From the NCBI GenBank assembly GCA_900315805.1, contig ONAN01000008.1, forward strand, positions 1 through 61,169: a stretch of 61,169 nucleotides of DNA, written 5' to 3'. This stretch comes from an uncultured Selenomonadales bacterium (lineage in GTDB: Bacteria; Bacillota; Negativicutes; Acidaminococcales; Acidaminococcaceae). Every line of letters begins with the position of its first letter. Position 1 is the first letter of the stretch. The notes beneath the pieces are model-generated. The model was not told where the DNA came from, did not search any database, and saw only the letters and a list, made by a program, of their open reading frames with translations. Both the position numbers and the translations under genes were made by a program. Below, piece after piece: positions 33,274 through 41,866 of the stretch.

Positions 33274-34890
33274 TTGGAAGGAATTTCTAGCAAAAAGAAG
33301 GTCGTCATGGGCATCGCCCTGGTGGTCCTCATCGGCATCGCGCTGCTCATCAAGGTTGGCGGCGGCGCGGCAGCCAAGCTGGCGGAACAGATGCTGGCAC
33401 ATCAGAATATCGTGGACGGGGAGATTACGTACGAACACATCGGCGCCGGCATGGCGGGCGATGTGGAAATCCGCGACCTGACCTGGAAGGCACCGAACGG
33501 CACGGTCAAGGCAGAAGTACCTTTGGTCACGCTGTCCGTCAATTTCTTCGATGTCCTGCGCAAGGGCGCCGGCACGGGTTCCGTGTCCAATGTCGTCCTC
33601 AATAAGCCTCATTTCTACGGGGTCTATGAGGAAGGCAAGGGCCTGGATATCCTCGACCTGGTCCGCTTCGCCCACCGCAAAGGCGTGCCGAACGAACGGG
33701 AAGGCACCATTGTACCCACAAAGTTCCGCGGCCTGGTGGAAATCAAGGATGGCCTGCTGGACCTGGAGTCCAACGGCAAAAAGGTGAATTTCACGAAAAT
33801 AAGCACCCAGAGTGCTTTCAAACAATATCCGCTGATCCGTTCGAGCGCGACGGCCCGCAAGGATGACTGCGACCTGGTGGTCAACATGGACTACAAGGAT
33901 GGCGCGGCCAAAGTAACGGGCGAAGCGAAGAACACGGCCGCGGCGGATCTGCTGGCCCTTTATCCGGACCTGAAGCAGATCACCCTGACGGATGGTACTG
34001 TTCCGAGCATGAAGCTGGCGGCGTCGAAGGACGACAAGGGCTGGCACATGCAGCTGGACGGCCGGGCGGAGAAACTGGCCGGCAAAGTGTTCGGCTGGGA
34101 CCTGACGGAAGGCGTGGCAGAGTTCACGGCTACCCGTGACGAAGCGCTGATCCGCAAGCTGGACGCCAAAGTGAACGGCATGCCGGTCTCGGTACAGGGC
34201 AAGATTACGAGCGGGCGCGGGACACCGCTGCCCCCCGGTTTCGACCTGACCTTCAAATCGGATGCGTTCCGTACGCAGGCCGTCAGCGAGGGCATGGTCC
34301 TGCATAACGCGGCCCTGAAGGTCGTGGGCCGTGTGAGCGGCAGTGCCCTGGAACCGAAGCTGGATGGTTCCTTCACGTCGGACAAGGTGCAGGCCGGCCT
34401 GCTGCCGCTGACGCAGGTCAAGGGCGGCTTCGAACTGAACGCGGGTAAACTGGTCCTGAAGGATACGGAGGCAAAACTGGCCGGCGGCAATGTTTCCGTC
34501 GACGGATTCGTGGGCATGGAGAACCGGGATTACCAGTTCCGTGTCCGTGCGTCCCAGGTCGACGCGGCCATGCTGACGCAGAACAAGCTGACGGGCCTTC
34601 TGACCATCCGGGTCAACCTGCTGGGCCGTAACACGGCGGATTCCTGCGAAGGGGCGGGTTTCTTCTCCCTGCCGGCAAAGGGCCGTTTCTTCTATGATGC
34701 CAACGGCAAGGAAGCCAGCGGCGAAGTACGCCTGCTGCAGGGCGACATCCTCGTCAAGGATGCCGTCATGACGACGCGTAATGCCCAGATGAAGCTGGGC
34801 CGCAATAAATACGCCATTGAGGTGGTTCCCCAGGACGATTCCTATGCGGAAATCCGCCTTGGCGACGTAATCAGTTCCTCCTGGTTCTGA
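33274..34890 (+). CDS. second AsmA/TamB-like envelope protein
   Basis: The 538-residue protein has a membrane helix at about 10-27. A long beta-rich repeat region follows, with phrases like GDVEIRDLTWKAPNGTVKAEVP, VSVDGFVGMENRDYQFRVR and GEVRLLQGDILVKDAVM typical of AsmA/TamB domains. It shares the style, not obvious identity, of the protein at 24411-25871. The start is uncertain: TTG 33274 has AGGTGA 5 bases upstream, while GTG 33265 would overlap that site. It is inserted between ruvX and the DUF1292 gene, which are usually neighbours. The likely role is in inner-to-outer membrane lipid transport or assembly. Confidence 0.6.
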   Translation: MEGISSKKKVVMGIALVVLIGIALLIKVGGGAAAKLAEQMLAHQNIVDGEITYEHIGAGMAGDVEIRDLTWKAPNGTVKAEVPLVTLSVNFFDVLRKGAGTGSVSNVVLNKPHFYGVYEEGKGLDILDLVRFAHRKGVPNEREGTIVPTKFRGLVEIKDGLLDLESNGKKVNFTKISTQSAFKQYPLIRSSATARKDDCDLVVNMDYKDGAAKVTGEAKNTAAADLLALYPDLKQITLTDGTVPSMKLAASKDDKGWHMQLDGRAEKLAGKVFGWDLTEGVAEFTATRDEALIRKLDAKVNGMPVSVQGKITSGRGTPLPPGFDLTFKSDAFRTQAVSEGMVLHNAALKVVGRVSGSALEPKLDGSFTSDKVQAGLLPLTQVKGGFELNAGKLVLKDTEAKLAGGNVSVDGFVGMENRDYQFRVRASQVDAAMLTQNKLTGLLTIRVNLLGRNTADSCEGAGFFSLPAKGRFFYDANGKEASGEVRLLQGDILVKDAVMTTRNAQMKLGRNKYAIEVVPQDDSYAEIRLGDVISSSWF

Positions 34891-34919
34891 CCGGCGGAAC
34901 GGAGCGGTTCCGGTCGTGA

Positions 34920-34976
34920 TTGACAGGGCCGTGCTCTTGTATTAAAATTGACAGGTATTTGTTTCCTTAAAGGAAA
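34920..34976 (+). promoter_or_regulatory. promoter and palindrome upstream of the DUF1292 gene
   Basis: TTGACA (34920-34925), a 17-base spacer and TAAAAT (34943-34948) form a good promoter. A second TTGACA follows at 34949-34954, and a perfect 15-base palindrome, TTTCCTTAAAGGAAA, lies at 34962-34976, in the early transcribed region, where it could bind a repressor. Confidence 0.6.
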
Positions 34977-35000
34977 AATCCGAACGACGAGGTGGAAAAA

Positions 35001-35423
35001 ATGGCAAAAGACGAAGAAATCCTGGATGTTGTCGAGGAAGAAGACAACGACGCAATCGAAACGCTGGAATACACGGATGAAAAGGGCAACGACCATTGCT
35101 TCGTGGTGGAAGAGAAATTCAACGTCGGCAGCGATGTCTTCGTGGCCATGTTTGAAGTCGACCCCGCCGTGTTCTTTGACGAAGACGCGGAGGAACACGA
35201 ACACGAACATCAGCACGGAGAGGGTGCGGAAGGCTGTGGCTGCGGCCATGACCACCACCATGAACCGGAAGAGGAAGAAGAGTTCGAACCGGATAATGTG
35301 ATCATCGCCAAAATGGTGGAAACCGAAGATGGCGATGTGGATATCGAAGTTCCGACCGACGAAGAATTCGCCAAAGCAAAGGCAGTATATGAAAAACTGG
35401 CCGGCGGGGAAGACGCCGACTAA
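35001..35423 (+). CDS. DUF1292 protein with His/acid-rich insertion
   Basis: The 140-residue acidic protein is the third member of the conserved ireB-ruvX-DUF1292 set. The family core is split: the first half (ETLEYTDEKGNDHCFVVEE) and the second half (NVIIAKMVETEDGDVDIEVP) flank an insertion at about 60-95 with HEHEHQHGEG, CGCGHDHHH and a run of Glu. The insert looks able to bind Ni, Zn or Co. The function of the family is unknown. ATG 35001 follows GAGGTG at 34989-34994. Confidence 0.8.
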   Translation: MAKDEEILDVVEEEDNDAIETLEYTDEKGNDHCFVVEEKFNVGSDVFVAMFEVDPAVFFDEDAEEHEHEHQHGEGAEGCGCGHDHHHEPEEEEEFEPDNVIIAKMVETEDGDVDIEVPTDEEFAKAKAVYEKLAGGEDAD

Positions 35424-35452
35424 GGAACCGTTCAATCACGGGAGGCTTTCAG

Positions 35453-36568
35453 GTGTTCAACTTTAAATTGCCCGGGTTTCCGTTCCGGAAGGAGCAGCCG
35501 GACGGAGACGGACCGCAAAAGGACGGGCAGCCGGACGGGGGCGGCCAGCGCAAAAGGCTGCTTCCGTTTGTTGTTGCGTCCGTTCTGGCACTGGCCCTGT
35601 TCTTTTACTGGCTGCTGTATTTTACGGGCAACAACACGGAATACGCAAAGGGTCACCGCTATCTGGTGACGATCAAGCCGGGTATGACCACATCCGACAT
35701 TGCGGACCTGCTTCATAAGAAGCATCTGGTGAAGACGCCGGAAGCGTTCCGCATGGAGGCGCGGCTGCGCGGCCTGGCCGGCAAGCTGGAAGCGGGGCAG
35801 TACGAAATCGAGGGCGGCATGTCCAACCGCGAAATCGTCAGCATCCTTTCCAAGGGTCAGACCTATGTGGTGAAGTTCACCGTTCCCGAAGGGTTCAACG
35901 TCGTGAAGACGGCGAAAAAGCTCGAGGCAGAAGGCCTGGGCAGCGCCGACAAGTTCATGGAGGCGGCCCGGAACTACACGCCCTATCCTTATATGGAGAC
36001 GGATAACCCGAACGTCGTCTATAAGGCGGAAGGGTTCATTTATCCTGCCACGTACAGCCTGCAGCCCGGTATGTCGGAAAAGGACATCCTGGCGGAGATG
36101 GTGAAGACCTTCAACGGCGAAATGAACAAGGCCGATGTGCCGGAAGCGGTGAAGGCCCAGGACTTGAAGCTGCGGGATGTGGTGACGCTGGCTTCCATGG
36201 TGGAACTGGAAGCCGTGTTCAAAGACGAACAGCCGCGTATTGCGAGCGTCTTCCTGCGCCGCCTGCACATCTTCATGCCGATTCAGTCGGATACGACCAT
36301 CCAGTATATCCTGGGGACGCAGAAGGAAGAGGTCACCATTGCGGACACGAAGATCCGCAATCCTTACAACACGTACATTTATCCGGGCCTGCCGCCGGGA
36401 CCTATCGGGTCGCCGAGCATGAGCGCCATCCAGGCCGTGCTCCATCCGGAAGATTCGGATTATCTGTATTTTGTAGCGGAAAAGGACGGACACCATCGTT
36501 TCACCCGTACCTACCAGGAACACCTGCAGGCCATTGAAGACATCCATGGTCCGCAGAACAAGAACTAA
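35453..36568 (+). CDS. mltG: MltG: endolytic murein transglycosylase
   Basis: MltG cleaves nascent glycan strands and so sets their length at the inner membrane. The 371-residue protein has a charged cytoplasmic tail, one membrane helix (about 37-57), a LysM-like domain (about 68-135) and the YceG catalytic domain. The catalytic glutamate is Glu251 in LASMVELEA, and NTYIYPGLPPGPIGSPS is the family end motif. The start is GTG 35453 with GGGAGG 7 bases upstream. It follows DUF1292 by 29 bases, and the family is usual in this place. Confidence 0.92.
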   Translation: MFNFKLPGFPFRKEQPDGDGPQKDGQPDGGGQRKRLLPFVVASVLALALFFYWLLYFTGNNTEYAKGHRYLVTIKPGMTTSDIADLLHKKHLVKTPEAFRMEARLRGLAGKLEAGQYEIEGGMSNREIVSILSKGQTYVVKFTVPEGFNVVKTAKKLEAEGLGSADKFMEAARNYTPYPYMETDNPNVVYKAEGFIYPATYSLQPGMSEKDILAEMVKTFNGEMNKADVPEAVKAQDLKLRDVVTLASMVELEAVFKDEQPRIASVFLRRLHIFMPIQSDTTIQYILGTQKEEVTIADTKIRNPYNTYIYPGLPPGPIGSPSMSAIQAVLHPEDSDYLYFVAEKDGHHRFTRTYQEHLQAIEDIHGPQNKN

Positions 36569-36580
36569 ACGGAACGAGGA

Positions 36581-36635
36581 GGCTCCCCGCAGCCGGAACG
36601 ACAGCAACCGGTCGTCCTGCGCCGGGGAGCCCTTT
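36581..36635 (+). terminator. long hairpin after mltG
   Basis: GGCTCCCCG (36581-36589) pairs perfectly with CGGGGAGCC (36623-36631), with partial inner pairing (ACGAC/GTCGT), and is followed by a short CTTTAT. It is probably a terminator or partial terminator. Confidence 0.55.
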
Positions 36636-36700
36636 ATACGCCGGGCCTGTCCCGCTTCAGCGGCGGGCAGGGATTCCGGCCGTGCAACAGGGAGATGCGT

Positions 36701-37921
36701 ATGCGGAAGATTGTGAAACCGGAGCTGCTGGCACCGGCCGGCAGCATGGAAAAACTGAAGATGGCCCTGCTCTACGGGGCGGATGCGGTCTATCTGGGCG
36801 GCAAGGCCTTCGGCCTGCGCGCCTTCGCGTCCAACTTTACGCAGGAAGAATTGCAGGAAGCCGTGCGCCTGGCCCATTCCCTGGGGCGCAAGGTCTATGT
36901 GACGGTGAACATTTTCGCCCACAACGGGGACCTGGAAGCCCTGCCGGATTATCTGAAGAGCCTGCAGGAGTGCGGCGTCGACGCCCTCCTGATTTCCGAC
37001 CTGGGCGTCTGGTCCGTGGCCCGCAGGGCCGTACCGGACATGCCGCTCCACGTGAGTACCCAGGCGAACACGACGAACTGGGCCGCCGTCCGCGCCTGGG
37101 AAGGGCTCGGCGCGAGCCGCGTCGTCCTGGCGCGGGAACTGTCCCTGCAGGAAATTGCCGAAATCGGGGCGAAAACCGAGGCGGAACTGGAAGTCTTCGT
37201 CCATGGTGCCATGTGCATCTCCTATTCGGGACGCTGCTGGCTGAGCAGCTACCTGACGGGACGGGACGGGAACCGCGGCGCCTGCGCCCAGATCTGCCGC
37301 TGGGAGTTCGGCATGGTCCACAAGGAACACCCCGGCGAAGTCTTTGAGGCCGCCGAGGACGAACACGGCACGTACATCCTGAACTCCAAGGACCTGTGCC
37401 TGCTCCCGTACCTGCCGGACCTGATGCGCGCCGGCGTGTGCAGCTTCAAAATCGAAGGCCGCATGAAGAGCGCCCATTACGCCGCCTCCGTCGTCAGCGT
37501 CTACCGGCGGGCCATCGACGCCTGCTGGAAGGACCCGGACCATTACCGGGTCGACCCGGCCTGGACGGAAGAGCTGGAAAAGGTGTCCCACCGCCCCTAT
37601 ACGACAGGGTTTGCGGTCCAGCGGCCCGGTACATCGGCCCAGGAATATGCCACGTCCAAATATATACAGAGCGAAGAGTTCACGGGCCTGGTGCGAGGCT
37701 GGAAGGACGGCCGCCTGACGGTGGAGCAGCGCAATAAGATGTCCGCCGGCGAGGAACTGGAAATTTTCCGTCCGGACGGCTCCTTGTCGTCCCTTACCCT
37801 GCGGGATCTGCGCGATGCGGACGGCCTGCCCATCGACAGCACGCCCCATGCGCAGCAGGTCTTTACCTGTGCCTGCAGCGAGGAGCTGCCGCCCTACACC
37901 ATCCTGCGCCGAAAAATTTGA
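36701..37921 (+). CDS. peptidase U32 family protein (tRNA hydroxylation/collagenase-like)
   Basis: The 406-residue TIM-barrel-type protein starts with ELLAPAGSMEKL and contains the U32 signature EVFVHGAMCISYSGRCWLS (about 164-182). Conserved cysteines follow (GACAQICRW, and the C of KDLCLLP), ending in the U32 C-terminal beta domain. Members include TrhP/YegQ and YrrN/YrrO, needed for 5-hydroxyuridine in tRNA, and older 'collagenase' names; I favour the tRNA role. AGGGAG at 36689-36694 fits ATG 36701 better than ATG 36695, which abuts the site. Confidence 0.85.
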   Translation: MRKIVKPELLAPAGSMEKLKMALLYGADAVYLGGKAFGLRAFASNFTQEELQEAVRLAHSLGRKVYVTVNIFAHNGDLEALPDYLKSLQECGVDALLISDLGVWSVARRAVPDMPLHVSTQANTTNWAAVRAWEGLGASRVVLARELSLQEIAEIGAKTEAELEVFVHGAMCISYSGRCWLSSYLTGRDGNRGACAQICRWEFGMVHKEHPGEVFEAAEDEHGTYILNSKDLCLLPYLPDLMRAGVCSFKIEGRMKSAHYAASVVSVYRRAIDACWKDPDHYRVDPAWTEELEKVSHRPYTTGFAVQRPGTSAQEYATSKYIQSEEFTGLVRGWKDGRLTVEQRNKMSAGEELEIFRPDGSLSSLTLRDLRDADGLPIDSTPHAQQVFTCACSEELPPYTILRRKI

Positions 37922-37929
37922 GATTGTTT

Positions 37930-37958
37930 TTGCGCAAACGTCCTTTTTATGGTAGAAT
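37930..37958 (+). promoter_or_regulatory. promoter of the M24 aminopeptidase gene
   Basis: TTGCGC (37930-37935), a 17-base spacer and TAGAAT (37953-37958), with TG at 37950-37951 making an extended -10. Confidence 0.65.
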
Positions 37959-38023
37959 ATTGCCGTGCAATTTATATTGGCTGAAATGGCATTATGTTTG
38001 CATACAGAAAGTTGAGGAATGCA

Positions 38024-39094
38024 ATGGAACGCTTGGGCAAGATTTATAAATTCCTGCGCGGCCGGCAACTCGACTGCGTCCTGGTCAAGGATGTTCCGAC
38101 CATCCGCTACCTGACCGGGTTTACCGGGGATTCCAGCCTGCTCTACGTAGATGAACGGGTCGCCGTCCTCGTGACGGACGGACGGTATACGGAACAGGCG
38201 CGCCAGCAGCTGAAGCTCTGCCATGTACAGGAGTACAAGGCGACTTCGGATCATGCCATCTGGGATGCCGCGGCCGCCCTCATCGGGGACAAGCGGCGCA
38301 TCGGCTTCGACGGCGATTTCTATTCCTTTACGGAAGGAACGCTCCTGAAGAGCCTGCTGCCGGCATCGGCTGAACTGGTCAACCTGGATCTGCGCCCCAT
38401 GCGCATGGTCAAGGACGAACGGGAATTGAAGAGCCTCTGGCAGGCCTTCAAGATTGCCGACGCGGCCCTTGAACGTCTGCTCAAGGAACTGCACAGCGGC
38501 ATGTCGGAAAAGGAAGCGGCTGCCCGGCTGGAGTATTACATGCGCAGCCTGGGTTCGGAAGGCGTTTCCTTTGACACCATCGTGGCATCGGGATACCGTT
38601 CCGCACTGCCGCACGGGGCCCCGTCCGACAAGAAGCTGGAAGTCGGGGATTTCGTCACGTTCGACTACGGCGCGACGTACGGCGGCTACCATTCCGATAC
38701 GACCCGCACGGTCGTCATGGGCATGGCCAATTCGTGGCACCGCGAAATCTACGCGGTGGTCGAAGAAGCCCATTACCGGGGCATCAAGAATGCCAAACCG
38801 GGCATGACCGGCAGGGAACTGGACGCCCTGATCCGCGACTATATCGCGTCGCGGGGCTACGGCAAGTACTTCAACCACGGCCTGGGCCACGGCGTGGGCC
38901 TGGAAATCCATGAACTGCCGAACATCAACACGCGCGGCGACATCGTGCTGGAACCGGGCATGGTCTTCAGCATCGAGCCCGGCATCTACATACCGGGGAA
39001 AGGCGGCGTGCGCATCGAGGACACGGTCGTATTGACCGACGAAGGCGCCAAGAGCCTGACGGGCCTGAAGGACAACCTCCTGGAGATTGTCTGA
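38024..39094 (+). CDS. pepP: Xaa-Pro aminopeptidase (M24 family)
   Basis: This dinuclear metallopeptidase releases N-terminal residues preceding proline. The 356-residue protein has an N-terminal creatinase-like domain (1-125) and a C-terminal pita-bread domain with all five metal ligands: Asp214 and Asp225 (FDYGATYGGYHSD), His289 (GLGHGVG), Glu318 (SIEPGIY) and Glu332 (VRIEDT). ATG 38024 has GAGG at 38014-38017 and gives the usual N-terminus; an in-frame ATG at 37994 would add ten residues. efp follows, a pairing common in Firmicutes and possibly linked through proline-rich translation. Confidence 0.9.
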   Translation: MERLGKIYKFLRGRQLDCVLVKDVPTIRYLTGFTGDSSLLYVDERVAVLVTDGRYTEQARQQLKLCHVQEYKATSDHAIWDAAAALIGDKRRIGFDGDFYSFTEGTLLKSLLPASAELVNLDLRPMRMVKDERELKSLWQAFKIADAALERLLKELHSGMSEKEAAARLEYYMRSLGSEGVSFDTIVASGYRSALPHGAPSDKKLEVGDFVTFDYGATYGGYHSDTTRTVVMGMANSWHREIYAVVEEAHYRGIKNAKPGMTGRELDALIRDYIASRGYGKYFNHGLGHGVGLEIHELPNINTRGDIVLEPGMVFSIEPGIYIPGKGGVRIEDTVVLTDEGAKSLTGLKDNLLEIV

Positions 39095-39106
39095 CGTGCC
39101 GTCCTG

Positions 39107-39135
39107 TTACATCGTTATCTTTAAAATTTTTATAT
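39107..39135 (+). promoter_or_regulatory. promoter candidate for efp
   Basis: TTACAT (39107-39112) and TTATAT (39130-39135) are 17 bases apart in the 72-base gap before efp. Confidence 0.45.
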
Positions 39136-39166
39136 ATCCACTTAGGAAACTTTAGGAGGTTTTTGT

Positions 39167-39724
39167 ATGGTATCCACCAACGAATTCAAAACGGGTCTGA
39201 CTGTCACCATCGACAACGATCCCTGGCAGGTTGTAGAATTCCAGCATGTAAAGCCGGGCAAGGGCGCTGCCTTCGTCCGTGCCAAGATGCGCAACCTGGC
39301 AACGGGCGCCGTCGTAGAACGCACCTTCAACGCAGGCGAACGTCTCCCGAACGCGACGATTGACCGCCGCGACATGCAGTATCTGTATCAGGAAGGCGAC
39401 AACTATGTCTTCATGGACAACGAAACCTATGAACAGCTGGAACTGAACAAGGAACAGCTGGGCAACGGCATCAATTTCCTGAAAGAAAACATGGATGTCA
39501 AAGTTACGAGCTTCGAAGGCCGTATCCTGGGCGTCGAACTGCCGAACACGGTTGAACTGGTCGTTGTAGAAACCGAACCGGGCATCCGCGGCGATACCGC
39601 TACGGGCGGCAACAAACCGGCCAAGATGGACACGGGCTACGTCGTCAAGGTTCCCCTGTTCATCAACGAAGGGGATCATCTGCTGATCGATACCCGCTCC
39701 GGCGAATATATCCAGCGCGCATAA
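39167..39724 (+). CDS. efp: elongation factor P
   Basis: EF-P relieves ribosome stalling at polyproline. The 185-residue protein has the three beta-barrel layout and the tip loop [10 protein letters not shown], with a lysine at about position 32 as the possible modification site. Its ribosome site (AGGAGG) is strong. A terminator follows, so it is monocistronic or ends the pepP unit. Confidence 0.96.
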   Translation: MVSTNEFKTGLTVTIDNDPWQVVEFQHVKPGKGAAFVRAKMRNLATGAVVERTFNAGERLPNATIDRRDMQYLYQEGDNYVFMDNETYEQLELNKEQLGNGINFLKENMDVKVTSFEGRILGVELPNTVELVVVETEPGIRGDTATGGNKPAKMDTGYVVKVPLFINEGDHLLIDTRSGEYIQRA

Positions 39725-39737
39725 GAAGTCACGGCAA

Positions 39738-39771
39738 AGCACTCCGGAAATGATCCGGGGTGCTTTTTTTG
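39738..39771 (+). terminator. Rho-independent terminator after efp
   Basis: AGCACTCCGGA (39738-39748) pairs with TCCGGGGTGCT (39754-39764, one G-T), followed by a T-run. The remaining gap to 40050 holds only the asp23 promoter described separately and no further gene I can see. Confidence 0.9.
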
Positions 39772-39927
39772 TATAAAGTCACGGCCTTTACACATGGACA
39801 AATACCGTTCCCCACGTGACACAAAGGTATCGTTTCCGTTAAAAGGAAGTGGGACATCATCGCAATGTTACGATTCCCAAAAGTCCCTGCCGGAGCGCGT
39901 AAAAAGCTGGCAATGAACCATGTCTCA

Positions 39928-39936
39928 TGGTATAAT
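39928..39936 (+). promoter_or_regulatory. extended -10 promoter of the asp23-nudF operon
   Basis: TGgTATAAT is a consensus extended -10; the -35 position (39908-39913) is weak. The leader to asp23 would be about 110 bases. No terminator is seen for the next 12 kb, so this may drive the whole operon. Confidence 0.6.
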
Positions 39937-40050
39937 AATTCATAGATTGTATATTGGAAATAATGGCATACTGTTTGTCTGACAGCAGGCCGTTTTCTTT
40001 GGCAGGCCCCCTTTACGGAAGGGCGGCCGCCGCGACCCGGGAGGTGTGAT

Positions 40051-40563
40051 ATGACGGAAGATGTGAACCGGGAAAAAGACAAGCTGACTCCGGAAACGGG
40101 GGACGCCGAGGAAAAGAAGACTCCGGCGGCTCCGGCCGACGACAGCGAGGAAGAGGTCGGCTATATCGAGGTGGCGGATGAAGTCATCGCCATCGTGGCC
40201 AGCCTGGCGGCCCTCGATGTCCCCGGCGTGGTGGACATGAGCACGGGCTTCCGGGAAGGCCTCAGCAATTTCCTCGGCAAGAAGAGCCCCGCCAGGGGCG
40301 TCCGCGTGAAGGTGACGGGCCATACGTGCCGCATCGCCATCTATGTGATCATGGAGTACGGCTGCAACATTCCGGAAGTGGCCATGAAGCTGCAGAAGAA
40401 GGTAAAAGCTGCCGTGGACGACATGACGGAGTACGACGCGGAGTTCGTCGACGTCCATGTGGAAGGCGTGAAACGCCGCGAAAAGAGCGCCCTGGAACTC
40501 AGCCTGGACACGCCGGAGGAGGAAACCCCGCCGGACAACCTGAACGACCTGGTGTTCCGCTGA
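40051..40563 (+). CDS. Asp23/Gls24 family envelope stress protein
   Basis: The 170-residue cytoplasmic protein is of the alkaline-shock family that, with AmaP, coats the inner face of the membrane and responds to wall stress. The core phrase IEVADEVIAIVASLAALDVPGVVDMS, here given only in part (EVIAIVASLAALDVPGVV), is diagnostic. The N-terminus (1-35) is Pro/acid-rich. A strong GGAGGTG precedes ATG 40051. It leads the genes amaP and DUF2273, the usual trio. Confidence 0.9.
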   Translation: MTEDVNREKDKLTPETGDAEEKKTPAAPADDSEEEVGYIEVADEVIAIVASLAALDVPGVVDMSTGFREGLSNFLGKKSPARGVRVKVTGHTCRIAIYVIMEYGCNIPEVAMKLQKKVKAAVDDMTEYDAEFVDVHVEGVKRREKSALELSLDTPEEETPPDNLNDLVFR

Positions 40564-40620
40564 ACCAGCTCCGGCCGGTATATGGCGGCCGGAACAATCC
40601 GACAATGAGGAGTGACATAT

Positions 40621-41157
40621 ATGGGAATTCCTGATAGGATCATTTTGACATTATATACGTTTTTGATGGCCGTGTTCGCCCTGCTCATGATTGGGCTGAG
40701 CGTGTCGCTGCTGCCTGACGAGCCGCTGGTGCAGATGATTTCCAGCCTGCCCGGCGACTGGCGCTTCACCATTGCAGGCGCCATCATCTTCATCATCAGT
40801 ATCCGCCTGCTGCTGGCAGGCCTGGGCGTGTTCGGCGGCACGAGCACCCTCGTCCTGTCGGAGACGGACCACGGCAAGACCCTTGTGTCCAAGCGGGCCC
40901 TGGAGGATTACATTGCCGATATCGCCCAGGAAGTGTATGGCATTTACCGCGTCAAGGTCGTCGTCACCATGGAAGACAAGACGACGATCAACGCCAATAT
41001 CCATGCCTGCCTGGAGCCTGGCGTCAACGTGTTCGAGACGACGGAAGAAGTCAAGGACAACGTCAAGGAAACCATCAAGAAAGTGACGGGCCTGGACGTG
41101 AAGAGTATCGAGCTCTACTTTAAGAAGATCAAGAGCAGCGGGAAAGAGAAAGACTGA
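40621..41157 (+). CDS. amaP: AmaP: alkaline shock response membrane anchor protein
   Basis: The 178-residue protein has two membrane segments (about 8-30 and 48-70) and a C-terminal Asp23-like domain that recruits Asp23-family proteins. ATG 40621 has GAGGAG upstream; a GTG at 40612 is too close to that site. The gene lies between asp23 and DUF2273, which supports the name. Confidence 0.85.
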   Translation: MGIPDRIILTLYTFLMAVFALLMIGLSVSLLPDEPLVQMISSLPGDWRFTIAGAIIFIISIRLLLAGLGVFGGTSTLVLSETDHGKTLVSKRALEDYIADIAQEVYGIYRVKVVVTMEDKTTINANIHACLEPGVNVFETTEEVKDNVKETIKKVTGLDVKSIELYFKKIKSSGKEKD

Positions 41158-41174
41158 TAAGGAGGCGCTGCGCT

Positions 41175-41402
41175 ATGTGGAAAGATATCGTGGATGACAT
41201 TTGGACGAACTACCGCGGCCGTTTCCTGTGCTCTTTGGCGGGCCTGATCATCAGTTCCCTCTTTTTGATTTTAGGGTTCTGGGCCACCTTGTTCGTGCTG
41301 CTGTTTGTAGGCGGCGGCTTTTTCATCGGTTACAAGATTGACAGAAAAGAAGACCTCGTGGAGTGGCTGGACCGCCTGCTTCCGCCGGGGTATCACAGAT
41401 AA
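41175..41402 (+). CDS. DUF2273 small membrane protein
   Basis: The 75-residue protein has two hydrophobic segments (about 17-35 and 38-54) and a C-terminal DRKEDLVEWLDRLLPP stretch. DUF2273 members always sit in Asp23/AmaP clusters and are thought to help anchor them. A GGAGG site lies 13 bases upstream. Confidence 0.85.
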   Translation: MWKDIVDDIWTNYRGRFLCSLAGLIISSLFLILGFWATLFVLLFVGGGFFIGYKIDRKEDLVEWLDRLLPPGYHR

Positions 41403-41415
41403 GGGAGGCTGAATC

Positions 41416-41862
41416 ATGATCCGCAGAACAGCAAGGGAGATCGTATTACAGAGTTTGTTTCAGATGGACTTTACGGACGCCAAGCCCGAAGAAGCCCTGG
41501 AAATCGCGTTAGAAGTGCAGAATGAGGACGAAGGTGCCAAAAATCCCGCGGCACACCGCGCGGAGGTGGCCAAGGCACTGCCTTACGCCCGCACCGTACT
41601 GGAAGGGACGGAGGCCAATCTGGAGGCCATCGACGGCCTCATTGCGAAGTACGCCATCAACTGGGACGTGAAGCGCATGCCCGGCATCGACCGGAACATT
41701 TTGCGCCTGGCCATCTATGAAATGTGCTTCGCCGAGGAGAAGGTGCCGGTCAACATCGCCGTCAACGAGGCGGTGGAACTGGCGAAGGAATTCGGTTCCG
41801 ACGCGTCGTCGCGTTTCGTGAACGGCGTCCTCGGCAAGATGATGCGGGATCAGCAGGGCTGA
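41416..41862 (+). CDS. nusB: NusB: transcription antitermination factor
   Basis: NusB binds boxA RNA with S10 (NusE) during rRNA transcription. The 148-residue all-helical protein has the family marks RRTAREIVLQSLFQMDF, DRNILRLAIYEM and PVNIAVNEAVELAKEFG. GGAGG precedes ATG 41416. Its place between asp23 and xseA is typical for Firmicutes. Confidence 0.95.
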   Translation: MIRRTAREIVLQSLFQMDFTDAKPEEALEIALEVQNEDEGAKNPAAHRAEVAKALPYARTVLEGTEANLEAIDGLIAKYAINWDVKRMPGIDRNILRLAIYEMCFAEEKVPVNIAVNEAVELAKEFGSDASSRFVNGVLGKMMRDQQG

Positions 41863-41866
41863 CGAT

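Noticed and set aside
35432..38911. Very long open frame on the minus strand across mltG, the U32 gene and pepP
   Set aside because: All three plus-strand genes have complete family motifs and ribosome sites; the antisense frame is an effect of GC-rich codon use and has no recognisable domain.
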